A DNA stretch of 39,666 nt from Methylacidiphilum caldifontis (lineage in GTDB: Bacteria > Verrucomicrobiota > Verrucomicrobiia > Methylacidiphilales > CAMAQI01). The stretch spans positions 1-39,666 of the forward strand of contig CAMAQI010000002.1 of assembly GCA_945860255.1 (NCBI GenBank). The letters run 5' to 3'. The notes beneath the pieces were generated by a model, which was not told where the DNA came from, made no database searches, and saw only the letters and a program-made list of their open reading frames with translations. Shown piece after piece: positions 1 to 8,391 of the stretch (positions are counted from its first letter, which is position 1; each line of letters starts with the position of its first letter). Position numbers and translations under genes: made by a program.

Positions 1-276
1 GTCCCCCTGACTTTCCAAAATCGCCTGAGCCAACTCCATATTCGTCAAACGGATCACCTCTTCGTAATGCTTTTTCTTTTCGGCAAATGATTTTTCGTAC
101 GACTCCAACCCCTTTTCTTCCTCAGCCGAAATATTTAACTGTTGATGAATCCACTCATGGGCATCCCCCTTACGGGAACAAAATGCATGCATAAAACAGG
201 AGCCCAAATAGCAGGAAACTCCTGCCACCAAAGCCACCGCCAAAGCAAAAAAGAGAAGCCATCGAGCTTTATTCAT
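1..276 (-). CDS. Periplasmic heavy-metal sensor-like protein (CnrX/Spy type), 3' end outside the window
   Basis: The frame is open for 92 codons from an ATG at 276 and runs off the window, so the C-terminus is not seen. Residues 7-25 form one hydrophobic segment, giving an N-in membrane anchor or uncleaved signal; the rest is a charged helical stretch (HEWIHQQLNISAEEE followed by a K/E-rich region) like the periplasmic heavy-metal sensor/resistance family, whose members hold back an ECF sigma factor together with a small membrane partner. An SD-like GGGGAGG lies 3-4 bases before the start, as expected for an internal operon gene, and only 13 bases separate it from the upstream gene. The family call rests on topology and the L-N-I-S-A-E-E motif; a different helical periplasmic protein is possible. 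Confidence 0.55.
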   Translation of the reverse strand, partial: MNKARWLLFFALAVALVAGVSCYLGSCFMHAFCSRKGDAHEWIHQQLNISAEEEKGLESYEKSFAEKKKHYEEVIRLTNMELAQAILESQGD

Positions 277-289
277 AAACCTCCCCTAT

Positions 290-619
290 TCATAAGCTTT
301 GAGTCAATATTGTCGAGGGCATATCGGGAGGAGATGATAAAAAAACCTGTAGATTCAATGCCTCGGGAACGGCATGCGATTGAGACAACGCGGTCATTAC
401 GATTCCACTTCCCATTCCGACCACAAATGCGATCGCAAGCCCTGCCGAAAGAATCCGGGGACTGAAGATAAAATGAGGCAGAAAGTCCACCCACGTTTTT
501 TGTCCCGACGGACGATTCCGAATTTCCCTCCACACATTTTGCGAAAGGGTTGAAGGAAGGGAAGGAATCGGGCGCTTCTGAAGCTGCTTTAAAAGTTTAT
601 CAAATCGTTGTTCTTCCAT
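290..619 (-). CDS. Small single-pass membrane protein, anti-sigma-like partner of the downstream metal sensor
   Basis: This 109-residue protein has a basic cytosolic N-terminus (residues 1-45, with LPSTLSQNVWREIRNR) and one membrane helix at about residues 54-78, then a short periplasmic tail. Small proteins with such an N-terminal segment and one helix usually sit between an ECF sigma gene and a periplasmic metal sensor, where they bind the sigma factor. The downstream partner is present, but no sigma factor gene precedes it here; the preceding gene is a Cys-rich unknown. A possible -10 (TTAATA) ends 7 bases before the ATG. Function is inferred from size, topology and neighbour only. Confidence 0.5.
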   Translation of the reverse strand: MEEQRFDKLLKQLQKRPIPSLPSTLSQNVWREIRNRPSGQKTWVDFLPHFIFSPRILSAGLAIAFVVGMGSGIVMTALSQSHAVPEALNLQVFLSSPPDMPSTILTQSL

Positions 620-681
620 AGATCTCTATTAACGAAAAAAATCTTCATCTCCCTCAAAAAATAAATCTGGGATAAAGGAAG

Positions 682-1062
682 TTATGAAATTTTGGGTGGG
701 GGCGTGGGGATCTCAGAAATATAGCTTTTAAAAGAGAACTCCCTCGCGGGATATTCTAACTCCAAAGCATCCCGAGAAGAGGAAAAGAGGAAAACCTGAG
801 GCATTATTAGGGAAGAAACCATGAACCAACCGGAACAATGAGGAGCACAAGGACAACGAGAATGTTCGACACAGCGGGCTTCGTCAGAAACGTCCGAAGC
901 TATTTCATTTTCCGGACAATGCGAACAATCCATCAATTGCAGAGGATTCTCCACGACAAACTCAGAAAACGAACCTTGCGCAGGAATCGCTAATACGACC
1001 CCTAAAACACTCATGAATGTCCAAAGAATGAATTTCACTAAACTGACTTTAAACTCAAACAC
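682..1062 (-). CDS. Cys-rich secreted or membrane protein of unknown function
   Basis: The protein has 126 residues from a GTG at 1062; a second GTG at 1038 would place the hydrophobic segment (about residues 12-28, ending in an AQG-like cleavage site) at the very N-terminus, which looks like a better signal peptide. The mature part holds a Cys/His cluster (CSHCPENE, CVEHSRCPCAPHCSG) and ends in a proline-rich tail (PTPPPK). Small Cys/His proteins with such tails are often found beside heavy-metal efflux genes, and the two genes downstream are of a metal-sensing type, so metal binding is plausible. I do not recognise a named family. Confidence 0.45.
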   Translation of the reverse strand: MFEFKVSLVKFILWTFMSVLGVVLAIPAQGSFSEFVVENPLQLMDCSHCPENEIASDVSDEARCVEHSRCPCAPHCSGWFMVSSLIMPQVFLFSSSRDALELEYPAREFSFKSYISEIPTPPPKIS

Positions 1063-1132
1063 ACGTTTTGCAAACGATATTGTTTTTTCGAGGACTCAAA
1101 AACAAGTCGGCTTTACCAAGCTGGTAGAATCA

Positions 1133-1183
1133 TATACTGGAGTCCAAGACCTGACACCTTCCACCTTTGCGTATTTTATAAGC
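1133..1183. repeat. REP-like repeat, left copy
   Basis: An imperfect direct copy lies at 2973-3022 on the other side of the GH43 gene. Both share TATACTGG at the left and a run reading CACCTTT(G/A)CGTATTTTATAAGC at the right. Read on the minus strand the left copy contains AAAGGTGGAAGGTGTCAGG, a type of sequence I associate with REP elements mobilised by RAYT (IS200-like) transposases. The association is from memory. Confidence 0.55.
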
Positions 1184-1335
1184 CCTCCTCTTTTATGTCT
1201 TGTTGATCAGAATGATCAATTTATTATATTGGTCATGGATTCCAAAATTATTCAAACAGTAATCCCCTTCGGAACTACCAAGGTTAGAAAAATTCAATCT
1301 CCCACCAAGACCCAGTCCCTCAGTTGACGGAGGCT

Positions 1336-2925
1336 ATGAGACATTTTATGAAAAAAATAAATAATCCAATCCTTAAGGGATTTAATCCCGATCCTTCCAT
1401 TATCCGTGTCGGAAATGATTTTTATATTGCCACCAGTACATTTGAGTGGCTACCCGGGATTCCTATTTATCACTCAACGGACCTAATTCATTGGAAGTTA
1501 ATAAGTCATGTTTTTTCGGGAAATCCCCCTTTTAATCTACGAGGGGTCGTTGATTCTGCTGGATTATGGGCTCCCTCCTTGAGTTATCACGATGGAGTTT
1601 TCTGGGTGGTTTACACCGTCGTTCACAATCGCCTCGGTAACTTTAAGGATGTTCATAATTATTTAGTAACCTCCCCAGATATCCATGGCCCTTGGTCAGA
1701 GCCCGTTCGCCTCAATTCCAGTGGCTTTGATCCCTCTCTTTTTCATGATTCGGATGGAAGAAAATGGCTTTTGAATATACAATGGGATTTTCGATTAAAT
1801 CACCCTCGCTTCGGAGGAATTGTTCTTCAGGAGTATGATTCCCAGAAGAACTCTCTTATAGGATCTCCCTCAATCATTTTGAAAAAAAAGCAACTAATTG
1901 AAGGTCCGAACCTCTATTTTTATAACGGCTATTATTATCTCATGCTCGCAGAGGGGGGGACGAGTTGGACTCATGCTATTTCCATGGCACGCTCGAAAAA
2001 TATGCTTGGTCCTTATGAGTGCGACCCCCAATCCGTCCTGCTCACTTCTTATGATAATGAGGAACTGGCACTCCAAAAGGCAGGACATGGCGAGATTGTA
2101 CAGCTTGCCTCTGGAGAATGGTACTTAGCACATTTGGCGTCGAGACCGCTTGGAAAAGGGGAGAAACGTCGCTGTATTCTCGGTCGCGAAACTTGTCTTC
2201 AGCGAGTGGAGTGGTCTCCTGATCAATGGCTGCGATTATCTCAGGGGGGAAATCATCCTGACATTGAGATTCCTGTTTCCGATACATTGAAGGAAAGTCC
2301 CTCGTCCGAATTTTTTGTTAGAGATGACTTTGATCTTCCAAAGCTCGATCTTTGCTGGTGTACACTCCGTGTTCCTTGTGAAGATTTCTGGGTGAATCTC
2401 AGTGAAAGACCTAGTTACCTGCGCCTTAGGGGACGTGAATCGATGCAATCGCTTTACGAGCAAAACCTCGTAGCAAAACGATTGCAATCGTTTCAATGTG
2501 TGGTGGAAACCTGCATCGAATTTGAGCCCCAACATTTTTCCCAAATGGCAGGCTTGATTTGCTGGTATGATACCAAGACTCATTACTACCTGCGAGTGAC
2601 TCATGATGAAATAAAAGGGAAGATTCTAGGAATTATTTTTTCCGATGACGGAGTTTATGGTGAAATTGAGGACTCATTACTTGTTGTTCAAGATTGGGAA
2701 AGGATCTATCTTCGTGCCCAAATCGATCGAGATAATCTTCAGTTCACAGTTTCAAAAAACGAATCAGATTGGATCAAGATCGGACCTGTTCTTGAAATGA
2801 GCAAGCTTTCAGATGACTATGGAAAAGGTCTTCATTTTACGGGGACATTTGTAGGTCTATGCGCTCAGGATCTCAATGGAACACGAGCGATTGCGGATTT
2901 TGACTACTTTCTCATCACTTATTAA
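1336..2925 (+). CDS. Glycoside hydrolase family 43 (beta-xylosidase / alpha-L-arabinofuranosidase)
   Basis: This is an intracellular exo-acting enzyme expected to release xylose or arabinose from plant-type oligosaccharides; there is no signal peptide. With the start at 1336 it has 529 residues. The GH43 catalytic triad is visible: Asp19 in GFNPDPS (base), Asp132 in GFDPSLF (pKa modulator) and Glu189 in LIEGPNLY (acid). The first 310 residues form the five-bladed propeller, and from about 320 there is the C-terminal beta-sandwich typical of xylosidases. GGAGG at 1329-1333 is 2 bases before ATG 1336 and 14 before ATG 1348; starting at 1348 gives the family-like MKKINNPILKGFNPDPS, so the start is uncertain, and a TTG at 1324 is also in frame. 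No sugar transporter or other glycosidase lies nearby, and it stands alone between two repeat copies, which suggests acquisition as a single gene. Confidence 0.92.
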   Translation: MRHFMKKINNPILKGFNPDPSIIRVGNDFYIATSTFEWLPGIPIYHSTDLIHWKLISHVFSGNPPFNLRGVVDSAGLWAPSLSYHDGVFWVVYTVVHNRLGNFKDVHNYLVTSPDIHGPWSEPVRLNSSGFDPSLFHDSDGRKWLLNIQWDFRLNHPRFGGIVLQEYDSQKNSLIGSPSIILKKKQLIEGPNLYFYNGYYYLMLAEGGTSWTHAISMARSKNMLGPYECDPQSVLLTSYDNEELALQKAGHGEIVQLASGEWYLAHLASRPLGKGEKRRCILGRETCLQRVEWSPDQWLRLSQGGNHPDIEIPVSDTLKESPSSEFFVRDDFDLPKLDLCWCTLRVPCEDFWVNLSERPSYLRLRGRESMQSLYEQNLVAKRLQSFQCVVETCIEFEPQHFSQMAGLICWYDTKTHYYLRVTHDEIKGKILGIIFSDDGVYGEIEDSLLVVQDWERIYLRAQIDRDNLQFTVSKNESDWIKIGPVLEMSKLSDDYGKGLHFTGTFVGLCAQDLNGTRAIADFDYFLITY

Positions 2926-2972
2926 TCAATTCTAAGAACTCTCCAAACACACTGTCTGAAATAAAGAAGCCC

Positions 2973-3022
2973 TATACTGGGTTCAATACCAGACACTTTG
3001 CACCTTTACGTATTTTATAAGC
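2973..3022. repeat. REP-like repeat, right copy
   Basis: Imperfect direct copy of 1133-1183. Its right end runs into the 3' end of the minus-strand parE gene and supplies that gene's TAA stop (3015-3017). Confidence 0.55.
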
Positions 3023-3329
3023 TCTTCATTAAACGTACAAAAAGTCCTGCATGAACGAGTTGTTCGCCTCTCAAAACATGAAGAATGAATAGTTTCTTCC
3101 CTTCGATTCTGTAAAAGAGTCGGCATGGTGAAATAACGAGTTGTCGATAGGGCATCCCGCGCAATTCTGGAGGAGACGATCCAAGTTTTGGAAATCGCTT
3201 CAAATTCTCCACTTTTTCAAAAATGCGAACAACAAGCTTTTTAGCGGCTTCTGGTTTATCTAACGCAATATAATCTGCGATGACGTCGATATCCTGAATT
3301 GCTGCCTCTGTCCAAATCAGTTCAACCAT
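3015..3329 (-). CDS. RelE/ParE family toxin
   Basis: The 104-residue protein has the ParE fold signature: N-terminal WTEAAIQDIDVIADYIA helix, FPKLGS, then MPYRQLVISPCRLFYRI and a C-terminal strand ILHVLRGEQ. ParE toxins act on gyrase and RelE relatives cleave mRNA on the ribosome; the sequence does not decide between them. It overlaps the 3' end of the antitoxin gene by 13 bases, so both are made from one mRNA with the antitoxin first. The last codons lie in a REP-like repeat, so the C-terminus may have been changed by the repeat. Confidence 0.9.
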   Translation of the reverse strand: MVELIWTEAAIQDIDVIADYIALDKPEAAKKLVVRIFEKVENLKRFPKLGSSPPELRGMPYRQLVISPCRLFYRIEGKKLFILHVLRGEQLVHAGLFVRLMKSL

Positions 3330-3574
3330 CTTTTCAATTTCGTTTTTGCTTGTTCATGAGAAATGATCCGCCCTCCTTGAACAGCTTTCTCTCCTCGTGC
3401 AATTCCCTCTAAAATTCGAATCCTATTGCAAAGTCTCTCAAACGTCTGAATGTCGACAAGATATGCGGCTGGACGACCGTGCTCCGTAATCAAAACAGTA
3501 TCTTTGGTCTCTTTAAGATCTGAAAGGATTCGTGTCGCTTGCCGTTTCAGAGTCGTCACCAATTCCGTTTTCAT
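3317..3574 (-). CDS. Phd/YefM family antitoxin
   Basis: The 85-residue protein starts with a typical Phd/YefM DNA-binding domain (LKRQATRILSDLKETKDTV, then ITEHGRPAAYLVD) and ends with a toxin-binding helical tail. It should neutralise the overlapping ParE toxin and repress the operon. The ATG at 3574 is supported by a promoter with -10 ending 7 bases upstream and no SD, so translation is probably leaderless. Confidence 0.9.
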   Translation of the reverse strand: MKTELVTTLKRQATRILSDLKETKDTVLITEHGRPAAYLVDIQTFERLCNRIRILEGIARGEKAVQGGRIISHEQAKTKLKRWLN

Positions 3575-3581
3575 GAGTGCT

Positions 3582-3610
3582 ACAATAGTATCACTTTAAA
3601 GAGGCGTCAA
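3582..3610 (-). promoter_or_regulatory. Promoter of the phd-parE operon
   Basis: On the minus strand: -35 TTGACG (3610-3605), spacer 17, -10 TATTGT (3587-3582), then 7 bases to the ATG at 3574. The predicted transcription start coincides with the start codon. Confidence 0.6.
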
Positions 3611-3767
3611 AATCTTTTTGATTCAGGCTTTTTTCCAATGAAGAAAGGTCCAGTATTTTCGAATCGGCTCCCGACTTCTCCGCTGAATACCACTTAATGA
3701 GAGCGTCATACGCCCTCATTGGCACATAATCCGTCATCTCTGGATTTTCCCTATAAGTCTTCGTCAC
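3591..3767 (-). CDS. Possible small ORF or gene remnant downstream of the OLD-like gene
   Basis: A frame of 58 codons from GTG 3767 to TGA at 3591 reads as ordinary protein (YRENPEMTDYVPMRAYDALI in the first half). The frame stays open upstream without a start until it enters the 3' end of the OLD-like gene in another frame. It could be a small gene, or the tail of a protein whose front has been lost. The phd promoter overlaps its last codons. I do not recognise a family. Confidence 0.25.
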   Translation of the reverse strand: MTKTYRENPEMTDYVPMRAYDALIKWYSAEKSGADSKILDLSSLEKSLNQKDFDASLK

Positions 3768-3823
3768 TAAATACTCGAAGTTTGGAGTACATTCTGATAT
3801 TTTTCTTCGACATTCATTCTTTT

Positions 3824-5548
3824 TTACTTCCGTGGTGTTGCACGGCTCGCCACTTTAAAAATTAAATCAAGTACCTCAACCACTTCTGGGTCAATTTCTT
3901 TGAGAGGAATGAAATCGGTCAAACCGTGGTAATCGCGCTTGAAAATTTGCTGAGGCGTCCCCAACCGTTCATAGTAAGTCGAGAAAAGGGGATCTAAAAA
4001 ATCGTCCGTCACTTTGATGTCGGATCCCCATGGATCCGGTCTCTTTGCGATTTTCAACGCATTCACCAACTCGTCGATCCATTGTTCCATGATCGAACGA
4101 CGTGTTTTTCGCTCCGCATCGTCCACCAGATCCCCTTCGATCAAACCTTGCTCAATTAAAGCAAGAATACTTGCCTTTGAGGTAATGTAGTTCTCTATTT
4201 CCCGTTTTCTCCACATTTTTTCGACAAGGACTGGATTTTTATCGAGTTCCTTTTTAAGCCTGTCAAAGATCGCCACTCCGACCAAATCCGACTTTGCCTC
4301 CTTTAATCCCCAAAAATGATCGCGGGCACCCTGAGGTTGATTATTCCCCAGATAAATAGCGGGTGTTCCCTCGCTGAGATAAATTTTGGACGGATGATTC
4401 AACCTATCTGCGAAACGACGCAAAATGGCGAGATCCGTCGACCCCTCCAGATAAATCATCCAGCCCTTTTGCTCGGCAAGGTAATAATCCGACATTCGAA
4501 TGGATTCCAAAGACTTCCTGACCTGGTTTCTTGAGCGAACGTCGATGCGATGGGGTTTCCCAATAAAAGCCACCACCACATCCCTGTCCGCCGCCTCCTG
4601 TAAAACAACCTCCGAGTGACTCGCTGCAATAATCTGGGAATTTTGTTTTTCCGCCAGCCCAGTTAAAAGATTGTAAACATCCCGTTGTCTTAAAATTTCC
4701 AAATGCGCATCCGGCTCATCCAATAAGATAATGGATTGAGGATTGGATAAAACTGCGCATAAAATCAACAACACCTGCTGAAAACCCCTCCCACTTGCTG
4801 AAATATCGAGTACTGCTCCTGATTTTTCCCCATAAGAAAGGGTGATCAAGGACCGTTCCTTGATATAAATAGGATCGTTGAGTTGAACTCCAAAAAGCTC
4901 CGCAACCTTTTCCCGAAGTAATTTCCACCCTTCACCCTGTTCCTTTGAATAGAGAAGCCAACAAAGATTTCTCAAAACTTCAGCCGTCCTTCCCTCCCCA
5001 ATATGAAAATTGATCTCTCCAAGCTCTTTTCGGAATTCTTGTCCCGCCAAACCCGACATGGACGGAATAAATACGATTTGCTGTTGTCTTGCCCCCTCGG
5101 GGACACGCAATCCGGAATCCTCATTCAATCGACAATAAAATGATTCTTCATTCGCATAATAAAAATCCATTGAACAGAGCCACGGTTTATCCTGATGAAC
5201 CCCCTCCGCGACCAACTGGATCAAAACTTTTTCAGTGGTTTGTTTCCCTTCATTTATTTTGTTGTCTTGCGTACGCAGTTCGCTCCATAAAAGTTTTGCA
5301 CTCGGGACAGGAACTGTATTTAAATCCTTTCGGTTGATGGTGACGCCAGATCGCTCGCTCGCCTTGCTTGAATCCCTCTTTTCAACCCATTTTCTCCATC
5401 CAAGATCCCAAAGCGTCAATGCCTGAAGTGCCGAAGTTTTTCCCGAATTGTTTGGCCCAATGAATACGACTGCGTTTCCAAGATCCAATGTAGCAGATTC
5501 CAATTTTTTAAAATTTTTGATGGTGAATTTTGTGATCATTTTAGACAC
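3824..5548 (-). CDS. OLD-like ATPase with Toprim domain (AAA family ATP-dependent endonuclease)
   Basis: The 574-residue protein has an SMC/ABC-type ATPase half: Walker A GPNNSGKT at 31-38, signature-like SASGRGFQQ at about 250, Walker B IILLDEPD at 273-280 and H-loop ASHS at 309-312. The second half is Toprim-like: E368 in YLEGSTD and D429 in AIFDR, followed by KREIENY at about 449. OLD-family proteins are phage-defence or repair nucleases; some work alone and others with a partner helicase (Gabija type). The usual second Asp of the Toprim DxD is replaced here (DRL), so nuclease activity is not certain. The next gene upstream is a SNF2 helicase on the same strand, but the 94-bp gap and separate signals suggest separate units. 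Confidence 0.85.
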   Translation of the reverse strand: MSKMITKFTIKNFKKLESATLDLGNAVVFIGPNNSGKTSALQALTLWDLGWRKWVEKRDSSKASERSGVTINRKDLNTVPVPSAKLLWSELRTQDNKINEGKQTTEKVLIQLVAEGVHQDKPWLCSMDFYYANEESFYCRLNEDSGLRVPEGARQQQIVFIPSMSGLAGQEFRKELGEINFHIGEGRTAEVLRNLCWLLYSKEQGEGWKLLREKVAELFGVQLNDPIYIKERSLITLSYGEKSGAVLDISASGRGFQQVLLILCAVLSNPQSIILLDEPDAHLEILRQRDVYNLLTGLAEKQNSQIIAASHSEVVLQEAADRDVVVAFIGKPHRIDVRSRNQVRKSLESIRMSDYYLAEQKGWMIYLEGSTDLAILRRFADRLNHPSKIYLSEGTPAIYLGNNQPQGARDHFWGLKEAKSDLVGVAIFDRLKKELDKNPVLVEKMWRKREIENYITSKASILALIEQGLIEGDLVDDAERKTRRSIMEQWIDELVNALKIAKRPDPWGSDIKVTDDFLDPLFSTYYERLGTPQQIFKRDYHGLTDFIPLKEIDPEVVEVLDLIFKVASRATPRK

Positions 5549-5608
5549 TCCATTTTTTCATTGCATACGCCTAATATCTGATGCGCTTATGTAAACTTTG
5601 TCCAATAT

Positions 5609-5627
5609 ATTTCAATTTTTTTGAAAT
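5609..5627. other. AT-rich inverted repeat between the helicase and OLD-like genes
   Basis: ATTTCAA and TTGAAAT are separated by five T. It lies just after the helicase stop codon and before the OLD-like gene. It could be a weak terminator or an operator; no clear T-run follows on the minus strand. Confidence 0.3.
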
Positions 5628-5642
5628 CGAGATGTACCATGT

Positions 5643-8297
5643 TTAATACGCACTCTGCATTCCCCCCACTGCTTTGGCGAGATCGCTCAGCGATTGATCG
5701 TCGGGAAGCACCACCGTGAACCGACATCGCCCTTCCGCATCGGTCTCCAAGCAATTCCGAAATCCCTTTAATACAGCTTCCTCAATCTCTGAATTCAACC
5801 CTTCACGCTGAGGAATGACTTTGCTGATAAATTTAAAGACGGAGGCCAGCATCTCACCCCCCGCTTTCTGGACTTCCTCTTTGTTAACCTCAGAACCAAT
5901 CACTGGGGTCTCAAGTGTTGGTGTCGGTTTTTGCCCGATCAACACTTCCAAACGACGTTTGAGCTCTTCCATCCCACTGGAAAGTGTGACCTCCTTGACT
6001 TCGGACCCAAAATCCAAAGCAGCCATCGAGAGTTCCTTTTTCGCTCCTAGGGTGGCAAGCAGATTCTCTTCGAGGGTCCTCTCGGTCACAAGAATGAAAA
6101 CCTCAACCGTGTTCTTTTGCCCCATCCGATGCGCACGAGCGATACGTTGCTCGAGCACGGCCGGATTCCAAGGGAGATCGACATTGACCACGGTGTTCGC
6201 CGACTGGAGATTCAACCCCGTCGATCCAGCATTGGTGGTCAGAAAAAGTCGGCACCCTGGATCTTCCTGAAATTCTTTGACCAGACCTTTCCGTTTCTTC
6301 TGCGGAACACTTCCATCCAAACGCACAAAACGGAGTTTTCGTTTTACGAGAAGGGGCTCAATGAGATTGAGCATCGTCGTCCATTCGGAGAAGAGTACTA
6401 TTTTACGCCCGCTCTCGTCGACGAACCGGTCAAAGAGTTCCTCCAGTTTTTTAAGTTTCGTCGAATGTCCTGGTGCGTCCTTAATCACCAGTTCCGTGCT
6501 GTCGGCGACCATGCGGCACATCATCAACTCCTTTTGAAGCTGGATGAGATCCATCTCTGTCAAAAACCGTTTTTTGATGATCGAACTTACTTTTCTCATA
6601 TGCCCGATATGTTGCATCTCCTGCTCTTCCGAGGGAGGAATCCGGACGATCTGTGTGACCCTCGGAGGCATCTCCTTCAATACCAGATCACGCGTGCGGC
6701 GAAGAAGGATCGGTTTTAACTGACGGCGAAGGTGATCGAGTTCCTTGTATCCGAGAATCTTCCCTTTCTCGTCGGCCACACGGTGCCTGTGAAAAAACCG
6801 AAATGCGGGTCCCAGCAAACGCTCGTCCACAAATTCAACAACGGAGTAGAGATCGTCCAAACGATTTTCCAATGGCGTTCCGCTCAAAACTAGAGCGTAT
6901 TTTGATTTCAATTTTTTGATCGTTGCGGAGGTTTTCGCTTCCCAGTTTTTGATCCGTTGCCCCTCGTCCAGAATGATGAGATCCCATTTCACTGGCTCGA
7001 TCGCGACCAAATCGCGCAAAACCTGTTCGTAGTTGCAGATCGTGTAAAAAACAGGCTTTGCATATTGACTGTGACGATCCATCAAACTTCCCGTGATCGC
7101 CTGGGAATCCCGATCACAAAACCGCCGGATCTCCGACTCCCATTGGGACTTCAGCGAAGTCGGACAAATCACCAATACTTTTTGGATTCCGATTTCTTGT
7201 GCGAGGAGTTCTGCGACACCGATCCCTTGAATGGTTTTGCCCAACCCCATTTCGTCGGCCAAAATCGATCGCCCCGCCCCCACCGCAAACCCGATGCCAT
7301 CCATCTGGTATGGGAGAAGGGTCGTTTTCAGGAGTTTCTCCCGAAGCGGATGCTTTGCGGGATTCTGTCGAATCTCCAAACTCAATTGTTGGAGTCGCTC
7401 TTTCCGCAAAATCTTTTCGACATACTCCTCAGCATCGGGATAAATCACCACCTGCTCCCCGGATTTTTCCAATTTCCGGATCGTCCCCAATAGCGATCTC
7501 ACCTCTTCCGCATTCGGATCAACCTGCCTGAAGGGTCTCACTCTTGTCGAGGAATCTTGGTCGGAGGGAAAACTGAGCGAGAGCTCGGTCTCTTTTCCAT
7601 AGCGGAGATGAAGCGTGTAATGTTTGCGTTGATGCGGCTTTGCCAAAACTTTTTTCGAAAATGCATCCTTCACAAAATTTTCAACCCGCATCAAATGCTT
7701 GCAGGTTCCCAAAGTATTTTTTCGAAAATCAGGACAGGTGCAAAATGAGGTTCCCATTTCCAATCCACGGAGAGCGACTCGATATGTTTTTCCAGATTCC
7801 TGACTAAATACATCATAATCCGTCCATGGTCTTTTCTCCTCTTTCGAGGTCACTGTCATCTTCTCTTTCAAAGCCCGTTCACGACGCTCCACAAGCATCC
7901 GTCTTTCCAACTGCTTCTCGTCCAACAGCTCCATGGGGATTTTATCCTCCGGATCCTTCGCTAGGCCGAGCGGTGTCTTTTGATCCAGCAAATAGGTCAA
8001 CGCCGCTCCCGCCTCGGGGATACACTTTTTCCCTTCGGAGCTTCCCCACTTTAATCCAAGTTTGGACCCGAGGTCCTCCTCCAACCAGAACTCGTAATGG
8101 CGAGGGATAAAAAATGAGACCGTAAAACGCTTATCCGTGAGACGAACATCAGAAGGATCGATCTCAAATTTTCCCCCTTCTGCCATCGCTTTCCGGCCTT
8201 TGGAACCAAGCAATTTGCAAGATTGGATGTAATTCAATCGGGAAAGTCGGTCGAAAAAAGTGAGTTTTTTTGCGGAACGAGTAGCGTAGGGATTCAT
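5643..8297 (-). CDS. SWIM zinc finger SNF2-family helicase
   Basis: This 884-residue protein (ATG at 8297) is a Swi2/Snf2 DNA translocase, the kind that remodels protein-DNA complexes such as stalled RNA polymerase. A SWIM zinc-binding motif (CTCPDF...CKHL) lies at about 186-201, the SNF2 N-terminal ATPase at about 325-560 (Walker A ADEMGLGKTI at ~347, DEGQ box at 444-447, SGTP at ~472), and the helicase C domain at about 640-755 (VLFSEW, TTNAGSTGLNLQ, QRIARAHRMGQ). A longer reading from TTG 8336 adds 13 residues without support. It is divergent from the gene at 8392 across about 95 bp. The gene is co-directional with the OLD-like gene, so a joint role in defence or repair is possible but not shown. 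Confidence 0.9.
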   Translation of the reverse strand: MNPYATRSAKKLTFFDRLSRLNYIQSCKLLGSKGRKAMAEGGKFEIDPSDVRLTDKRFTVSFFIPRHYEFWLEEDLGSKLGLKWGSSEGKKCIPEAGAALTYLLDQKTPLGLAKDPEDKIPMELLDEKQLERRMLVERRERALKEKMTVTSKEEKRPWTDYDVFSQESGKTYRVALRGLEMGTSFCTCPDFRKNTLGTCKHLMRVENFVKDAFSKKVLAKPHQRKHYTLHLRYGKETELSLSFPSDQDSSTRVRPFRQVDPNAEEVRSLLGTIRKLEKSGEQVVIYPDAEEYVEKILRKERLQQLSLEIRQNPAKHPLREKLLKTTLLPYQMDGIGFAVGAGRSILADEMGLGKTIQGIGVAELLAQEIGIQKVLVICPTSLKSQWESEIRRFCDRDSQAITGSLMDRHSQYAKPVFYTICNYEQVLRDLVAIEPVKWDLIILDEGQRIKNWEAKTSATIKKLKSKYALVLSGTPLENRLDDLYSVVEFVDERLLGPAFRFFHRHRVADEKGKILGYKELDHLRRQLKPILLRRTRDLVLKEMPPRVTQIVRIPPSEEQEMQHIGHMRKVSSIIKKRFLTEMDLIQLQKELMMCRMVADSTELVIKDAPGHSTKLKKLEELFDRFVDESGRKIVLFSEWTTMLNLIEPLLVKRKLRFVRLDGSVPQKKRKGLVKEFQEDPGCRLFLTTNAGSTGLNLQSANTVVNVDLPWNPAVLEQRIARAHRMGQKNTVEVFILVTERTLEENLLATLGAKKELSMAALDFGSEVKEVTLSSGMEELKRRLEVLIGQKPTPTLETPVIGSEVNKEEVQKAGGEMLASVFKFISKVIPQREGLNSEIEEAVLKGFRNCLETDAEGRCRFTVVLPDDQSLSDLAKAVGGMQSAY

Positions 8298-8356
8298 GTT
8301 TTGAGGATGAATCCATGTAGAACCTCCGCAAGCCAAAAACTCGCCTTTTTATTCAC

Positions 8357-8385
8357 TTGTGTTCAGATATTTAAATGTCTGAAAT
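8357..8385 (+). promoter_or_regulatory. Promoter with palindromic operator for the gene at 8392
   Basis: -35 TTGTGT (8357-8362), spacer 17, -10 TGAAAT (8380-8385), 6 bases to ATG 8392. An imperfect 22-bp palindrome (8362-8383), TTCAGA at one end and TCTGAA at the other around ATTTAAAT, covers almost the whole core promoter, the place where a repressor dimer would block RNA polymerase. Confidence 0.5.
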
Positions 8386-8391
8386 TCTTCT

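Noticed and set aside
1013..1327. Plus-strand frame of 104 codons upstream of the GH43 gene
   Set aside because: It crosses the start of the minus-strand Cys-rich gene and the REP-like repeat, and has no family-like motif or promoter.
5815..7748. Several plus-strand frames of 60-200 codons opposite the SNF2 helicase gene
   Set aside because: They are antisense to a well-supported helicase frame, lack promoters and have Arg/Ser/Pro-rich compositions typical of mirror frames.
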